Positions 47,676-58,730 of a DNA stretch of 64,000 nt are shown piece by piece. The stretch is from Sweltsa coloradensis. Lineage: Eukaryota; Arthropoda; Insecta; Plecoptera; Chloroperlidae. The notes beneath the pieces are model-generated. The model had not been told where the DNA came from, made no database searches, and was given only the letters and a program-made list of their open reading frames with translations. Positions within the stretch are counted from its first letter, which is position 1; the number at the start of each line of letters is the position of its first letter. Position numbers and translations under genes: made by a program. The stretch spans positions 1 to 64,000 of the forward strand of contig JAMZAV010000313.1 of the NCBI GenBank assembly GCA_024449915.1, read 5' to 3'.

Positions 47676-47876
47676 GGGCAGGCGTTTGAGGTGTCGGACC
47701 GTGAGAATCTTGGCTCTAGTATCCGAGCCTAGCCCACAGGTTGGGCAGGCGTTTGAGGTGTCGGACCATGAGAATCTTGGCTCTAGTATCCGAGCCTAGC
47801 CCACAGGTTGGGCAGGCGTTTGAGGTGTCGGACCGTGAGAATCTTGGCTCTAGTATCCGAGCCTAGCCCACAGGTT
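47676..47876 (+). repeat. Minisatellite, 67-bp unit, three copies
   Basis: Units begin gggcaggcgtttgaggtgtc at 47676, 47743 and 47810 and are nearly identical (one is catgag for cgtgag). A related partial unit lies at about 47476-47520. Confidence 0.9.
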
Positions 47877-47923
47877 TGGTGGTCGGTTTGATTTCTCATT
47901 TGCGAGTTTCTTGACTTCTTGAA

Positions 47924-48310
47924 GTTCTTGCCTGCATGGAAGCCGTTGATGGTTGTTGCTGATTGTATAATGGCGATGTTTCACTGATGTATGAATGTAG
48001 TTCTTGCCTGCATGGAAGCCGTAGTTGGTTGTTGCTGATTATATAATGGCGATGTTTCACTGATGTTTGAATGTAGTTCTTGGCTGCATGGAAACCGTAG
48101 TTGGTTGTTGCTGATTATATAATGGCGATGTTTCACTGATGTATGAATGTAGTTCGCTGAGCATGTCGCTTGGAAGTCACGTATGTTAGGTGTATGGCTG
48201 ATTGTAAGTGCGATGTTTCACTGATGTATGAATGTAGTTCTTGTTGCATGGAAGCTGTGATTGTTGTGCTGATGTATGAATGTATTCCAATGATGTGATG
48301 GTTTTGCTTC
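47924..48310 (+). repeat. Minisatellite, 76-bp unit, about five copies
   Basis: Units begin gttcttgcctgcatggaagc at 47924, 48000, 48076 and, more diverged, 48152 and about 48236. They share tggttgttgctgatt and ggcgatgtttcactgatgta. They directly follow the 67-bp array. Confidence 0.85.
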
Positions 48311-48982
48311 ATGAACGTAGTTTTTGCTGATGTAAATGCGATGTTACTGATTTTGAATATTCGTGTCATGAAGCGTGATGTCGGTGTTATCAGTCCGATG
48401 TTCCCTGTATGATGTGGATGGTTGATGGGGGCGAAGAACGTGCACGATGCATCTCCCGGCTAGAGGTTGTTGTCACAATCGTACGTCGTCGAGGATTCAC
48501 AAGGGCCCCGTTTTTGTACTGGTCTGTCGCAGGAAGAATGGCTTCCAGATGGGATCTGGTTCCGTGTCGTGCTTTGGCCAACCAGCGGTAGTCAACCTGG
48601 TTTCTGTGGCCGACCGCCGGACACGGTTAGCTTCCTGCTCTTCCTCAGAGCTACAGGTGGCTTGCTGTGACTAAACTTCTAAATACATCCTTATCGTTAT
48701 GTGCCCCGGACGTTTTTTTATCCGGGAAATCAAAGTCCAATGGATTGGCGTGCACATGGCATATCCGCACAAACACAAATACACAAACTATAGCACACCA
48801 CTTGCATACAACATATAACTCTACAGTACAAGAACACACACTTATTCACAGTAATCTCACCTACAAATTTGCTCCCGCGCTCCTGTATGGTTTAACTAAC
48901 CGTATCCTACTCCTTCCCGATGAGTGATCCCACACCAATATATAAACGGAAGACCTACTCGTTGTCCGCCCCGCGGGTGGAC
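48311..48982. other. Unassigned sequence, possibly retrotransposon 3' region
   Basis: A moderately GC-rich stretch between the minisatellites and the shared retrotransposon tail. Open frames overlap in all directions but carry no recognisable domain. I infer it may belong to the same retroelement copy as 48983-49265. Confidence 0.35.
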
Positions 48983-49165
48983 GACTTGTCGATTGCGTCG
49001 GGGCCTGCAGGGTTGGCTTGGTCGCTTTGATTTAAAGTCCCCCACTGAAAATCAGTTATACTATAACTGAGTGGGTAGACTCTAAATAAAATTTATTTAT
49101 TTTATTTATTTATGTATTTATTAATTAATTAATTAATTAATTAATTTATTAATTAATTAATTAAT

Positions 49166-49264
<99 letters not shown>

Positions 49265-49265
49265 T
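48983..49265 (+). mobile_element. Retrotransposon 3' tail with long TTTA/TTAA microsatellite, copy 2
   Basis: Bases 48983-49090 match 34671-34780 (tcgattgcgtcggggcctgc, cccccactgaaaa, gagtgggtagactctaaata). The tail then runs as about 175 bp of TTTA and TTAA repeats to 49265. The shared 3' end plus simple tail supports a LINE-type origin. Confidence 0.65.
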
Positions 49266-52200
49266 AACAATGGGATGGGATACCACGCACTCGAAGTTCT
49301 CGGTGACTATCCGCGCAGGGATGGACGAAGATTTAGGTCTCCCGCAGAACTCACATTCGGACAGAACCTTGCCCTACCAATCTAGCGACACCTTCCGAAG
49401 CGTGAGGCAAGTAACTTCGCGGGTTTCGTTGATGGTCGTTGTTATGTGTGATTAAGATCGTAGTTGGCGTGCTGAGTTCTGTGATATAGAAGGTCCTGTC
49501 GCCGGCAACTACCCTTGGACACTCTTTCATCTTAGTCAACTGAAGAGGGTGGCATCAGGTTACAAGTGACATGGATCCTAAGACAACGATCCATGAGAAA
49601 AAATTGAAACCTCCTGAACCTCCTGAAAATAATTGTATTTACAAATTTAAAATTAAATTTTAAAAAAATTAAAAAATTAATAAATAAATGTATTTTTATA
49701 TTTATTAGGGGATAGGGCTAACCAAATACGATTACCTACCGTACATTAAATCAATTGGCAGAATAGAATTCGTGTCCTTGAAAAACCTTTGAAATATGTC
49801 TAGAAAACATGCCTATATAAAAATCTAAATCATACCTATAATAAGAAAAATCGCAAAAGCAATACAAATAATAGCATGTTATAATGAATTGATTTGAAAA
49901 AATACATTTCCGATGAACATTTGATGAATGACGACAACCTACATCACATGATGGCCTTAATACCTAAACCGTTAATGGAACGTGGAACCCATGGTCCACC
50001 TGCCTAATGGACTCGCCGGTTGCGATTGTTATTAAATGTCGTGTCAACGGCCTGGCCCGATATGGTCGTTTAGTCTAGCCAACACCTTAAAGGTGATCAT
50101 TGAGTGGGCCAGAACATTGATCCGCTCATCAGAGTCGTAGGGGGGGGGGGGGGGGGGTTAAACGTGTAGATTTCCCGCCCAGGTCAGCACGACCGACTAT
50201 ACGAGATGTCAACCGCCACTGGATAATGGAGACTAACGTTTCGCATGGTTTTGTTTGCAGTATCGACTTTTGCAGGTGTGGCGACGGAGGGGTAGTCGGA
50301 GTCGGAGGGGGTAGGGCTGGAGGGGAGGGGTTGAATTGTGCTAATGAATGAATTCGGGCGTAAAGTTCAAACCCCCACACCACTCTGCTCCTGCGAGAGA
50401 TTCGAAGCAGATATTCACGCATACAGAGGCTGTTTTTACTAATCCGCGCTGATAGGGTGAAGCCAGAGGTGGAAAATCTCAGCCTGTTAATATCAATTAA
50501 ATATCCACTCGTTCCGAGCCTAATTTGCGGGCGAAAAATAAGTGATGCAAAAAACTTTTATGTTAACGGTCGTTTATTTTGGTATTATTAAATTGGACGC
50601 CATAATAATGTTTTAGGGACAACTTTCTGTATCTGAAACGGAGATCGTTAAAAACTTAGCGCCGTTACAGAAAACTCGTAAAACTTCACCGTTAAAACCG
50701 AATTAACTGGTAAACATTAATTTCATGATAACACAGTTATTAAAACATTAAAGTTAGGTCGTGATTTTATCAAGTGACATCTGCACTGTCGGCGGAAGAT
50801 TTATCATTTTACAAAACAGCGGGTGGGATGAGCATACATTTCATGTACATAAATTTATCCTGAAAATTCAGATCCAATTTAACAAAATCGTGTTAATAAG
50901 TAGATGATGTAACACAATATGGGAAACCATATTACTTGGCATCATCAAGGATTGCCATGTGTGTAACCAAACTCATATCACTCGGGTACGCGGACATCAA
51001 CTCATCGGTTCTGTATAATAACAAGCAGTGGAATTAAATGATCCAGACCTAAAGTTACTTTTCTTATTTCAATGTCCATAAAAAAGAAATTCTACCCCCA
51101 TAATAGAAATAAAAGTAAGCGTTTGGTTTTGTAACGAAGAAGCCAAACAGTGCTGGTTTCAAGCCTCCTCTCCATCAATTTGCGATTTGCTTGGACTGGT
51201 GACCGCGTATCTATTATTACTAGTTTTTTTAAACAATTACGCTTCGTTAAATTTTGCCAGGATTCTAGCATACGCCATAAGCGATATTAGGAAATATTAT
51301 CTTAACTGGTGTATTCGTGTATTTGTTGCCAGTCGAGGAATAACATTGTGTTTAATTAACTGTGTTACTTCAATTTTATTTTACCTACTCAAATTAGTTG
51401 CTGTAAATACAGCTCGCGGCCATTTAATATTAAAGCCCGTAAATTCACATCCAACATCGCTATCAAACGACTATAGAACGAGTGGACCTATGTAAAAACT
51501 TGTGGGATCACGTAACACAATGTTTACAATGTAGATGGAACAATTACGTTACAAAAGTTATACCAGTTATATATTTTTTTTAAAGTTTTATTTTGTTAGT
51601 CGTTATTTGAAATACCTATGAAAACAATAAGCTGAACACAAACATTGCAAACAGAACAGCAAATACTGTAGAGTACAGACCATTCAACAAGAAATAAAGT
51701 ACTCTTGTCAATTACTTTTTTTTTTTAAAATTAACTTCTCTACAAAATCACAAAAACATTAACTTTATTGACGGTAGCAATTTAAGAAATCTCATCCTTC
51801 GCTTCTTCTCATCGACAACAACACAATACGAGGCCCAACATTTTGACATGCCCTTCAAAACTTTCCCGCCTCATCTCCAAAAAACTGACCTTCCATTTGT
51901 CGCCCGAGTGACACGGCCCCTGGGGGAAAACTCTGCCATTTCGTCGGAGGTCAAAGTCGTACGTGCGGCGGCCATTTCGTGCGACTTCTTTTATATCGCC
52001 CCCCCCCCCCCAGCTCAGCCTCCGTGTCCCAAATAGTTTTCGTTTGATTGAGCCCCTTGACTTAGGGATCATCCCAGTAGTAAAACTTGTAGCCGCGGCC
52101 TTGTTCCATTGCTGCCAACCCTGTACTGTTTGGGAGTCTGGAGGCGAGAGATCTCGCTGTCGCACGTCTGGTTTGGCTGCAACCGTGTTGTGGAGCCGGC

Positions 52201-53650
52201 CCATGACTTTACGACCGCCACTCAAGGACAATGTTTTGACTCGTGCAAAGCACTTCTATGACTACCAATTGGCAGTTAAATGTTATCTCAAGTGATCTGC
52301 TAGAAAGCCGTGGTAAACTTCACGTCACATAAAGAATGCACTGGCTATAAACCAATCCGGTCAATCATATCAAATCCACATCCTGACGTTGACACTTTTC
52401 AAAATTATAGGATGTATTTGGTTCAACCTTCCACTGAGCCAAACCCGATTTCTGTAGGTAGAACGCATTTGTCACACACGGTAAATCTAATTCGTCTTTC
52501 TCAAGATTGCTTATTTGTGATATAAGATTGTTGGTTTTAGGCTCTATTCTAGGAAGTCTCAAAACTCTTTGGCTAAGTAGCATGCTACCATGCTCCAGAA
52601 AACGTGTTATCATTTCCAATGATTTTGGGATGACAATCTAAACATCGAATGATCACCATTCTTTATTTGTCTCCTTGGACTCATTATGTAATGAACCCTA
52701 CATATTGTTCGCTCTTTCAATGCGCATTGAACGAAGGTGGTTTAATTCCAACCGAATGCAGAATCTTCGAATTAGCCTCAAAGCGGTTTGAATTCAATTC
52801 GCTTTCGGAAAAAGAGTTGTAGAATGCCAATCCGCTTGGCTTCCCTGATAATATACGCTTTAAAGCGCCTTTGTGAGGCGTACGCATACACAACCACGGT
52901 TAGATTTCCGTTTTAACATTCTTTCTTTTTCAACCTGCTTGAAAAAAGTACTTGCTAATGTTTGTGAATTGTGAGATATTGGCAGATCTCCAAACGATTT
53001 CTATGAAGATTTTAAACGAAAGCGCTTTAGTGTTTGTGCTATTCGTAGTCATTAGGTTTCACAATTTGTGTTTTTTGTTATCTGTGATAGAATCATGAAA
53101 CCTACATAGAAAACTTTCAAATACAGTGTAACTCCATATTCAATTGATACGTATAACAGTTTACTCAAATAACAAAAACGATAAATAAACAGAATAGCAA
53201 TTAGATTTATATAATTCATTGAAATATGACAGTGTTTTATACGTAAATGATATGACTATATGCATAGGAATAACTAAATATGCAATGCTAAAAATCTCCG
53301 CACCATTTTAATGCAGGCAACGAAAGGATCACTTTGAGGCATCATTATTTTTCACACTGTAAAACTCCGATTTCCGACCTTTATGAACTCGGCGCATTTT
53401 GTATTATAACGACGAAGATTTCAAAGTTTTAATGAAGGTAATCTCAATCTCACATTTATGCAACGCTCCCGCGTATGCAAGGTACCGTACAAACCCTTCC
53501 AACTATATGATGTATAGTACAAATAAAGTAGGCCTGTGTCATTTTAATTTATGTACTCTCTTTGTGTCATCAACGATTCTATGATGTACGGGTGCTTGTC
53601 CGGGTTAGGGGTCAAGATAGCAATGTGCACGTCGAATAGTGTTTATTTGA
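49266..53650. other. Intergenic, no gene seen
   Basis: It contains an 18-base G run at 50140-50157 and a C run near 52002-52011. Bases 50420-50760 and 51840-52230 are less AT-rich and may be conserved non-coding DNA. The 140-codon minus-strand frame at 51809-52231 shows no domain that I recognise. Confidence 0.45.
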
Positions 53651-53860
53651 GGGGTGTGCGGACACACAAAATTTCGAGTTAAGTCGTGTTTTGCAAAAAT
53701 TATTATTTTGGTGGAGGTGCCGGGTAGCCATCAGTAAATTATTAAATTCTGCCCGATTCGTACACATGGTGAAGGTGCTGAGTCATTAAACGCAAGAGTG
53801 ACGACGTACAAATAATTATGCATTTTTGCGCTACCTTTATAGCAGGCCCAGTCATTTGAC
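53651..53860 (+). repeat. Dispersed repeat, copy 1 (pair at 61.88 kb)
   Basis: Shares gtgtgcg, acacaaaatttcga, ttttggtggaggtgccgggt, tgaaggtgc, cattaaacgc and atgcatt words in the same order with 61882-62100. The two are about 8 kb apart in the same orientation. It is non-coding; class unknown. Confidence 0.65.
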
Positions 53861-54092
53861 ACAAGTTTTCATATTTTTTAAATTTGAAACTTATTTGGGA
53901 ACAAAGTACTAGATTTTGTTCTATTGATATCAACATTTTTATATTTAGCCCTGATAAAATTCGTACTTGGTCATTAAAAGACTCTAGTGAGAGATTACAT
54001 TTGAAAATCAGTGAGATGTTACTGTCTTCACTTTTGGAGCCTGCATACCGATTACACCAATAAATACAAATTAATATGCACATATTGTAAGT

Positions 54093-54739
54093 ACTAGGAA
54101 AACGCTTAAGTCCCGCCGCGTTGTTGGATGAGCGTAATTGGTGAATTGAGCTGCCATGTGTTTTCCGGATTTTCTGTTGTTCTGTGAAAAAATCAGAACT
54201 TTGTTGAAATTTTTTTAAAATTAAATCAAATTAAATAAAAAATTAACTTATTTTTTTTTAATTAATCGTAATTTTAAAAAAGGAAAAAATCGTAATATTG
54301 AAATTTTCATAAGAAATAATTATTCGATTGCGCACAAATTTTACACGAATATATAATTCTTAAAATTAAGGTTCTGTGAAAAAATCATTATAATCGGATA
54401 AAGCATGTAGGGGTTATAAGCAGAAGAAATTAAAAAAATCGTAAAATTGCGATTTTCGTGAGAAATAATTATTTGATTACGCTCAAAAACGTGGCAGTTC
54501 TTAGTTCAGAGATTTCGAAGGCCTCCATAAAATTTCATCGCAATCGGAGTATCGGTTTAGCCGGAATCGTGTTAACAGACAGACAAAAATACAGAAAAAA
54601 AGAAAGAAAGAAAAAAAGAAAGAAAGAAAGAAAGAAAGAAAAAAAAAAAAAAAAACATTCCGGATTTTTTTCTCCAGTGTAGTGAAATGGAATCTTCGCT
54701 TCGCTCGCTTCGCTCGCTACGCTCGCTACGCTCATCCAA
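54093..54739 (+). mobile_element. Dispersed repeat, TTGGATGAGCG family, copy 4
   Basis: It starts near tactaggaaaacgcttaagt at 54093, has TTGGATGAGCG at 54124-54134, and ends with repeated CGCTTCGCTCGCTACGCTC words and CATCCAA at about 54739. A GAAA-type A-rich run lies at 54595-54652. It is most similar to the copy at 6972-7657. Confidence 0.7.
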
Positions 54740-56930
54740 TAATCCAAAAGTTATAGTGAAATAAAAACTAAACTACTCGGACTCGACTCGAACTAAAACG
54801 TCAGAACTCACACACCCTTCTAGTTACATTTACATTTATTTATTAGCGTACAGGTATACAAAGTTTTGTATGGTGGCAAGGTCCAATATTAACATTTTAA
54901 AACACTAAAATACAAGTTTCATAATATTACAAATTTCCAAATTTTCCAAATAACTTGTAAAATGTCACTATAACTAATACTCTGTTAACATACGACCTTG
55001 GGGGGAACGAGGTTTGCATAAAACGAGTTTTTTCCACACCACGAGGGGGCGTGTGATACGGAATTTGGGTGGCCCTAGACCGGAAAAGATCGAGGATTTC
55101 GATAAAAAATACCCCGCGTCGCGCGGACCCCGTCTTCCCCCCCGTTTTCTCGAAAATGTCCAAAATTTTCGCGCGCGGCGGGTTTTTCTGCACTTTAAGG
55201 CCGGGGAAAATTTTTCTAATTTTTGCGTCTCCCGTCATCTCTGGAGGTGGGCAATACGCATGGGGAATAAGCGTAACCGTTTAAAAAAACGTCCCGTTTT
55301 CAAAACGCCGGCCCTTCACAGTACCGAAATTTTTTAAAAAATTTTGGGTAAACTCTAGAGCTTTGTTCTTTGGTGATTTGAAAGCTTTAAAGAGGATGCA
55401 GAAGAGAGTGAAAAAAATTGTCCCGGAAATTCGTTAAAACCGAGAAAAAAAATTCCAAAAGTTTTCGTTTTTCAGTGCTATTTTGAAATGTTCAAAAGTC
55501 GAATTTTAGCGGTCCCATTAAAAACTTTTCGTGTTTCAACACCTTCGTTAGGGATGTATGTATCAGAAAAAACAATAGTTTGTGTACCGAAAATCGAACC
55601 CGTCGTAAAGGTACAATGTTGAATGACGTCAGGGACGTCCGATTTTAGACAATGTCCAACTTTAATGGGCCGAAATCGACGGTAAATATTTTATCTCGAG
55701 CACAAGATTGATTCACAACAATGTATCGATTCGTCACGAATGATTTGGTACCAAACTTTTTTATAATTGAACATAGTTCGATACGAAATGGAAATTACAA
55801 ATTTGCCACGTATAAAAATTTATCTTCTGAAAATATTTTGCACCAACATTTAAATGGGGTGGGCGGGGGTGTAAAAACCAAGATTTTAGTTGTAATGTTG
55901 TGCTATTAAAATAAAAAATGATTCAGGGAATCCGTAATGAACGTTTAAACTCTTCGTTTTCACCCTCTGTGGGCGAAAATTACCTTTTATCTATTATTTT
56001 ACAGTTTTGTGAGCATCTTTTTCTGGATAAATAGGCCACCTTGGCGGTCGTAACTCAAAGGAGACTTATTTTTTTAAAACGAAAAATATCACTTTGCACG
56101 CACGGGACATTTATCTACAGTTTCATAACAAACACTTTGTGTTTTGTTACATTCGGCCGTGTTTTTTCCTTCCGACAAGCAATCCATGTGTAATTATTTA
56201 AAGAATGTAATAGCATTTTCTTATCCAACATGATTTTTTGGATGCCCCGAAACGGGCCCTATTTCGACTTTTAGGTCCCTACCATGTTGGGCTAATTAAT
56301 TAATATGAACATCAATTTTAATAAAAAATTTACTCCGTCTCACTTTTCAAAGGTCCTGAGCGCCGAAATTGCACTTGAAAATTAATTTGTAATTCAAAAA
56401 CGTTAAATAAATTATTATCATTTTACATTTTGCATGCTTACTGTGTTCGGATAATACTGAGACGCTATTTGTAGCAAAATCTATTTATATCTCAAGTGTT
56501 GTAAGAAGATGTGCAATGCTCTGCATAAAATGAGGCCCTGAAAGGGTTAAGCCTACTATCCAATTCAAGAAATCAATTCAACACAATATTCACCTGAACA
56601 AGGTTCATGTGGAAGATAATGACATTCAAAATCCAAAATGACACACATAGGTACTTAGAACTTGACAAGATCTACAAAAGCGTATGCGTGCTAGACATTC
56701 ACCAGGTCAAAGGGTTTTTAAAGGGGCAATTTTGAGTAGTTAAAATATAAATAAATGTAAATAAAAATTAAATTTTGAAATGATTTAATTTTATATAAAT
56801 CAATGAACCACTACAGGGGTCGGGTTATGATAAAGGGGCAATCGAGGACATGAACCACTGTTGAGGGCAATCCCAGACTATTTTTGTGTGAGGGGGGGGG
56901 AGGGGGAATGTAAAGTCGAGTTTTCAATAC
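54740..56930. other. Intergenic; unusual GC-richer block at 55.0-55.3 kb
   Basis: Bases 55000-55330 are CG-rich with many Phe/Arg/Pro-encoding words in several frames but no family match. The remainder is AT-rich. No gene is supported. Confidence 0.4.
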
Positions 56931-58730
56931 TTAAACATTTAATATTTGGTGAAATGTATTAACTTTTTTCGGTTTTTACGTCACAGGGCCGCGTCCAAGG
57001 CATCCGAATTTCGAGGACTGTTTTGACTTAACGCCGCAATGACACAGTTTGGGGGGGGGGGGCGACGGGGGATTTTGGAAATGGGATTTAATACATTTGA
57101 TCAATATTTTCAAGCCTTTTGACGAAATTATGTTCAATACCAGTATTTCCGTCGTGATGGGCCAAGATGAGGGGTTATGAACGAAGTGGGTGGTGGAGGG
57201 GGGAGTGAAGTCGACTTTTCCATACAAAAACCTTAAATATTTAGTGAAATTTAGGAACTTTTTTCGGTTTTGCTCTTTCAAATTATGTCACAGGGCTGCG
57301 TGCAAGGCATCCGATTTTCGAGGACTGTTTTGACTAGACGCCGCAATTACACAGTTTAGTGGGGGGAGGGGAGGGGGGGGATTTTGGAAATGGAAATTAA
57401 TACATTTGATCACTATCTTCAAGTCTTTTGCAGAAATTATGTTTAATACCAGTATTTCCGTCGTGATGGGCCATGATGAGGGGATATGAAGGTGGAAGAG
57501 GGGAAGGGCCCCCCCCCTTCCCCTCTTCCACCTAAAAAGTCGAGTCGTTAAAGTCGAGTTTTCAGTACATAACAAACACGACAGGGACTGCAGGACGGCT
57601 AAAAAACGTTACGATCATAATTTTTGCATTGGGAAATTGACGTGTTTTGACCCAGGACTACCGTCACCCTTTTTGGGGTGCCAAAGGGGAATTTGGGATT
57701 TGAATTTTTTTCATTTTGAGTTTTTCGCCGAACCGAACACGTCAGCGGGCCGGGTCCAAAAACATAGTCAGGATCTGTCAAATTTTAGACGTGTGTAAAA
57801 AATTTCTTTGAATTTCTCAAAAAAGTGGTTGGTCATTTTGGTGATAAAAAACATTTCTTTTCGTCATAACTCGGGCAGTTCTTCTCCGTTCCGGGCCATC
57901 TTGGGCTTTACGGAACCGGACTGACGAGGCTAATTTTTGCGTATCCCGGAAAAGCGTCCCGGAAAATTCGGCGTCACGGAAAAACCCGGAAAAAGTACAA
58001 AAGTTGTCAGATTTGCCAAATTTTTTTCCACAATGTTTCGGAGGTCGAAGCGAGTCCGTAAGTGTTTCGAAAAATCGTTGGTCATTTTTGGGAAATCCAA
58101 AAAACATTACTTTTGTTAATAACTTTTGCAATTGTTGTCCAATCTCCGCCATCTCGGACACTACGGAACCGGACGTCAGACGCCGACATTTTGGCGTCCC
58201 GGAAAAACCCGGAAAAATACCAAGTGGTACCAAAATCAAAAAAATGTTTTTTAACAAGTGTTCAGGAGGACAAGGCGATTCCGAAAGCGTCGTGCAAAAT
58301 CGAACGTCAATTTTGGGAAATCCAAAAAACATTTCTTTTCTCAACAACTCGGGCAATTGTGGGGGGGGGGGGGGGCGATTTTGGAAATGGAAATTAATAC
58401 ATTTTATCAACATCTTCCAGATTTTTGCGGGAAAATAGGTTGAATACCAGAATTTACATGGTGGTGGACAATGATGTGGGTATATGATGGAGGGGGAGGG
58501 GAAAAAGGGTGTAAAGTAGAGTTTTCAATACATAAACCTTGAATATTTAGTGAAATTTAGTAACTTTTTTCGGTTTTGCTCATTCCAATTACGTCACAGG
58601 GCCACGTCCAAGACATCCGATTTTCGAGAGCTTAATTGAAAGGAGGGGGGGGGGGGGGGGGGGGAGGATTTTAGAAATGGAAATTAATACATTTGATCAA
58701 TATCTTCATGCCATTTCATTTTTGGGGCGA
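56931..58730. repeat. Complex repeat array with G tracts
   Basis: A unit containing gtgaaatttaggaactttt, then cggttttgc, tcacagggc, a G tract and attttggaaatggaaattaa recurs. The gtgaaat word starts at 56949, 57244 and 58550. The G tracts lie near 57052, 57361, 58358 and 58642. Between 57800 and 58350 a second unit of about 225 bp is inserted (gggaaatccaaaaaacatt at 58090 and 58315). All G tracts are on the + strand. Confidence 0.7.
57491..57532. repeat. 42-bp hairpin with a C9 loop flank
   Basis: GGTGGAAGAGGGGAAGGG at 57491-57508 is followed by nine Cs and then TTCCCCTCTTCCACC at 57518-57532. The outer 15 bases on each side are exact reverse complements. It may be a real hairpin or a strand-switch artefact. 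Confidence 0.6.

Noticed and set aside
51809..52231. 140-codon minus-strand frame as a gene
   Set aside because: No recognisable domain, no supporting splice pattern, and overlapping open frames on the other strand. The GC-richer composition alone makes long frames likely.
54590..54660. Lys-rich peptide encoded by the GAAA run
   Set aside because: It is a simple-sequence translation inside a transposable element.
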